Shown in pieces: positions 61,322 to 64,000 of a stretch of DNA of 64,000 bases (its first letter is position 1; every line of letters begins with the position of its first letter). Both the position numbers and the translations under genes were made by a program. The notes under the pieces were generated by a model. It saw only the letters and a list, made by a program, of their open reading frames with translations. It was not told the origin of the DNA and did no database searches. The stretch is from Oleiphilus messinensis (GTDB lineage Bacteria; Pseudomonadota; Gammaproteobacteria; Pseudomonadales; Oleiphilaceae). The DNA is taken from NCBI RefSeq assembly GCF_002162375.1, contig NZ_CP021425.1, positions 1,981,501 through 2,045,500 of the forward strand, given 5' to 3'.

Positions 61322-63139
61322 TTACTCCTGTTTTTGTTTCAGGGAATGCTCACTCAGGCACTGCGTGACGGCATGACACATTTGTTTAAACTGCTTGTAT
61401 TCCCAATCCTGCATTGGTTTGGCATTGACTCCCCCATCCGCGTAGAACACGGCAACGGGTTTTTCGCCGACAAACACAGACATCAGGAAGAATTCCTGGA
61501 CACCGGCGGTTTTTTTGAATTCCGGCGGGATTAGAGCCCAGGTGCTCCGGTTTGTATCTGGTTTAATCCAGATACTGGCGGGACTTTGGATGAGGCGGTG
61601 GAACAAGTTTGGTTTCGTTAGATCGATTTGAAAGGTACCCAGTTCTTTATTTTTGCGCGTACCTGCCGTGTAGTAGGCCTTGAGTCGGGTGTGTTTCGTA
61701 TTGACCAGCGCGACAGTGGTGCGTGCCAGCCCGAGACCATAACTAATTCCTTGAACTGCTGCGTTCATAATCTCGTGCAAGTCTGCGAATTCTTCGGGTT
61801 GTTTGCTGAGGGAGTGGATGAGTTGTTTGAAGAGCGTGTAGTTCGCTTTTCGACCGGTTTCAATTTCTACACCCTGATCAATGTTCCCTTGATCTTGAGT
61901 TTCGGGATTCGAGACCAACACGTCAGTGCTTTTATCCGCCTGTGGCGTTTTTGAGGGGGGCGTGTTCTGGGCATCCAAGGTTTCTATGGGGGGGGGCTTA
62001 ACAGTGTTTCCGACCGTAGCGTCGGGCACGGCTTGTGGTTCTTTTTGTGGTTCTTCTCGTATTAGTTCTTTTTGCGCTAGTTCTTTTTGTAGCGCTTTCC
62101 GGTTTTGTTGAATGCTCTCTGCATTTTGTGCTTTTGCAATCAGGCTTGCCACTGTTACGTCTGCGAACGAGTTAACGTTGATGTATTCTCGAGGTGGCAG
62201 CATGAGTTTGGCTGCGGGTGCCATGACGCCCGGAATGGGGTGGGCCTGAGACACGGTTGCAGCAGCTTGGTGGACGATAGAAATCGTGCGGTCGAGTGAA
62301 AGGTGCAGATACACAGAGAGTATTTTTAAGTAGCGCAAGGTTGCGCGTGAATACCAATCGTGAGTGGCCTGTTGTGCGAGCAGGTTGCATAACAACGGAA
62401 CAAAGGTTGGTGAACCCATCAGGTGATTCAATGCTCGATCTTCCGGAACGGCGGGTGTTTCCTTTTGACGTGATGCCCGGGCAATGTTGACGAGCGCCCG
62501 TGCAGAAGGCGTATTTTCCAGTTTAAAGCATTGCTGAGTCAGTTCCGGTAACGGCAGGTGTTTACAGAATTCAATGCCTACGTCACGAACAGTGCACCCT
62601 AAAATCTCTATCTCCGCCTGTTCCTGGCCTTTGCCGTTGGAACGAACCGCATAGCGAACCAAGCGCATCTCCGGGGTGGCAAAGCGCCACAGATACCAGG
62701 TTGGCGCGCCGCAAAATAACGTGGTCCAGAAAAGTGTGTCGGTGTTAAGGGTTGGACGGTATTGACTGATTGCTTTTGCCAGGTAGCCCGCCATAAGGCT
62801 GGTGCTGAGTGCCCGAAGATAGTAGAAATGGCGTATGTTTGTCGCATCGGGTTTGAAATAGGGAACCTTGGCGATCACTGTTCTGAGGGCATCCAGCCCG
62901 ATCATGCTGATAGCGTGATCCACAGATTTGCTGAGTGGTTGTTCAGCCGATTTGGTTTCGTTGGCCGCACTGAGTATATGGAAGGACAAGACTGGATCGC
63001 GGTTGATGAGATAGGCCAGATCCTTGTAGGTGTAATCACCTGACTTCAGCAATTGTAATGCTTGCTTGCCTACTGTGGGTATCGCGGGAAGCTGTTTATC
63101 CTTAAAAAACGAGGTCCAGGCTTTGCTGCCGTCGGGCAT
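61322..63139 (-). CDS. HDOD-domain signalling protein with C-terminal GAF-like part
   Basis: A 605-residue protein. The first 210 residues are an HDOD domain (LPAIPTVGKQALQLLKSGDY near residue 16, LIGLDALR-like region IGLDALRTVIA). A Gln/Lys/Pro-rich linker spans about residues 335-430. The C-terminal 150 residues look like a GAF domain (TVALVNTKHTRLKAYYTAG). HDOD proteins take part in signalling, often with c-di-GMP. It lies where PA4955 does in P. aeruginosa, divergent from motA. Confidence 0.8.
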   Translation of the reverse strand: MPDGSKAWTSFFKDKQLPAIPTVGKQALQLLKSGDYTYKDLAYLINRDPVLSFHILSAANETKSAEQPLSKSVDHAISMIGLDALRTVIAKVPYFKPDATNIRHFYYLRALSTSLMAGYLAKAISQYRPTLNTDTLFWTTLFCGAPTWYLWRFATPEMRLVRYAVRSNGKGQEQAEIEILGCTVRDVGIEFCKHLPLPELTQQCFKLENTPSARALVNIARASRQKETPAVPEDRALNHLMGSPTFVPLLCNLLAQQATHDWYSRATLRYLKILSVYLHLSLDRTISIVHQAAATVSQAHPIPGVMAPAAKLMLPPREYINVNSFADVTVASLIAKAQNAESIQQNRKALQKELAQKELIREEPQKEPQAVPDATVGNTVKPPPIETLDAQNTPPSKTPQADKSTDVLVSNPETQDQGNIDQGVEIETGRKANYTLFKQLIHSLSKQPEEFADLHEIMNAAVQGISYGLGLARTTVALVNTKHTRLKAYYTAGTRKNKELGTFQIDLTKPNLFHRLIQSPASIWIKPDTNRSTWALIPPEFKKTAGVQEFFLMSVFVGEKPVAVFYADGGVNAKPMQDWEYKQFKQMCHAVTQCLSEHSLKQKQE

Positions 63140-63264
63140 AGATCAACTCACGCTAAGTATTTGTTAAAAGATACTTTATGTTCTTAACTTAAAGGAATAA
63201 TTTTAGTAACAACTATAGTATGGGTTGGGCGATTGTACATCGTTATTTGTATGGATGAGTTGAT

Positions 63265-64000
63265 ATGACATTTATCTTTGGATGTTTGATCGTCATTGGC
63301 TGTGTTCTGGGTGGATATGTCCTGTCCCATGGTCATTTGGTGGCTTTGTGGCAACCGTTCGAGTTATTGATCATCGGTGGAGCTGCATTTGGTGCGTTTA
63401 TTATTTCGAACTCCTTTCATACCATCAAGTTGGTCTTCTCTGGAATACCCCGGGTGATCGTCGGCAGTAAATTCAATAAAGAGCTTTATATGGATTTATT
63501 GAGCCTGATGTACGATATTTTTGATAAATCCCGTAAACAAGGTGTCATGTCAATCGAAGCCGATGTGGATGAACCCAATCAGAGTGAAATTTTTTCCCGC
63601 TATCCCGCTGTTCTGAAGATGGTGCCGCTGACTGAATTTATCACGGACTATTTGCGTATCATCAGTACCGGAAATATGGCACCCCATGAATTGGAAGGGT
63701 TGATGGATCTGGAAATTGAAACCCGATCAATTGAACTGGAAGAGCCAGCCCATGCGGTGCATAAAGTCGCGGATGCATTGCCCGGCTTTGGGATTGTGGC
63801 AGCGGTTCTCGGGATCGTAATTACCATGCAGTCGCTTGGTGGTCCAATAGAAGAAATTGGTGTGCATGTGGCGGCTGCATTGGTTGGAACATTTTTAGGG
63901 ATATTGCTGGCCTATGGCTTTGTCGGACCGTTGTCCTATGCGATGGAAAATATGGCTCATTCCGAGGTCAAGGCGTATGAGTGTGTCAAGGTGAGCATAT
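63265..64000 (+). CDS. motA: flagellar motor stator protein MotA, 3' end beyond the window
   Basis: The first 245 residues of MotA: four membrane helices, with the typical MotA start (IFGCLIVIGCVLGGYVLSHG), the cytoplasmic loop, and LPGFGIVAAVLGIVITM plus HVAAALVGTFLGILLAYGF. It forms the proton channel with MotB, which should follow to the right. ATG 63265 has GGATGAG upstream. The open frame runs off the window edge. Confidence 0.95.
   Translation, partial: MTFIFGCLIVIGCVLGGYVLSHGHLVALWQPFELLIIGGAAFGAFIISNSFHTIKLVFSGIPRVIVGSKFNKELYMDLLSLMYDIFDKSRKQGVMSIEADVDEPNQSEIFSRYPAVLKMVPLTEFITDYLRIISTGNMAPHELEGLMDLEIETRSIELEEPAHAVHKVADALPGFGIVAAVLGIVITMQSLGGPIEEIGVHVAAALVGTFLGILLAYGFVGPLSYAMENMAHSEVKAYECVKVSI

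Overview
The window looks like chromosomal DNA of a marine-type, hydrocarbon- or terpene-using gammaproteobacterium related to Pseudomonas, Marinobacter, Hahella or Ketobacter. The main support is gene order. The right third (parC, serB, a FimX-like protein, a PilZ-like protein, psd, rhodanese, HDOD protein, motA) follows the P. aeruginosa PA4964-PA4954 neighbourhood as I remember it. The left part carries an acyclic-terpene (Atu) cluster in the order atuB-C-D-E-F-G, with a TetR gene and a two-component pair beside it as in Pseudomonas. No rRNA, tRNA or CRISPR array was recognised.

Layout: 1-5.4 kb holds an ABC-type solute-binding protein, a frameshifted chemoreceptor, a Fur-box-preceded bfd and a second periplasmic binding protein. 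5.5-14.3 kb is the citronellol/geraniol (Atu) pathway with its TetR regulator, followed by a hybrid histidine kinase and a LuxR-type response regulator. 17.2-23.4 kb is a redox module: a NirB-like flavoprotein fused to a [2Fe-2S] BFD domain and a membrane domain, an 11-heme-motif cytochrome c, a DUF3365 haem lipoprotein, a truncated haemoglobin, a ferredoxin-reductase and a CBS protein. 24.3-26 kb has a PilU-type ATPase and a second globin.

26-46.8 kb is an accessory region. It starts with a cassette-like gene (GFA family) ending in an attC-like site, directly followed by a Gabija-like pair (OLD-family ATPase/TOPRIM nuclease plus a compact UvrD-like helicase). Then come nested insertion sequences: an IS66 element with an 8-bp target duplication inside an IS3-family element, and an IS1182-like element with CTAG duplication inside a Y1-transposase gene. 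There is also an IS1380-like transposase between two parts of a double-CXXCG gene. Spread through 34-46.5 kb are about a dozen copies of a repeat beginning AACARAGACAGCC. I interpret these as a Y1-transposase element (about 1.29 kb without its insertion), internally deleted 0.25-0.34 kb derivatives and minimal hairpins. Small unknown genes, two toxin-antitoxin-like loci and a 90-bp duplicate of the 3' end of yciH lie between them. The island ends at yciH.

47.3-64 kb is core: diguanylate cyclase, parC, serB, FimX-like and PilZ-like c-di-GMP proteins, the complete EF-P beta-lysylation set (epmB, efp, epmA), psd, rhodanese, an HDOD/GAF protein and the 5' part of motA, which runs off the right edge.
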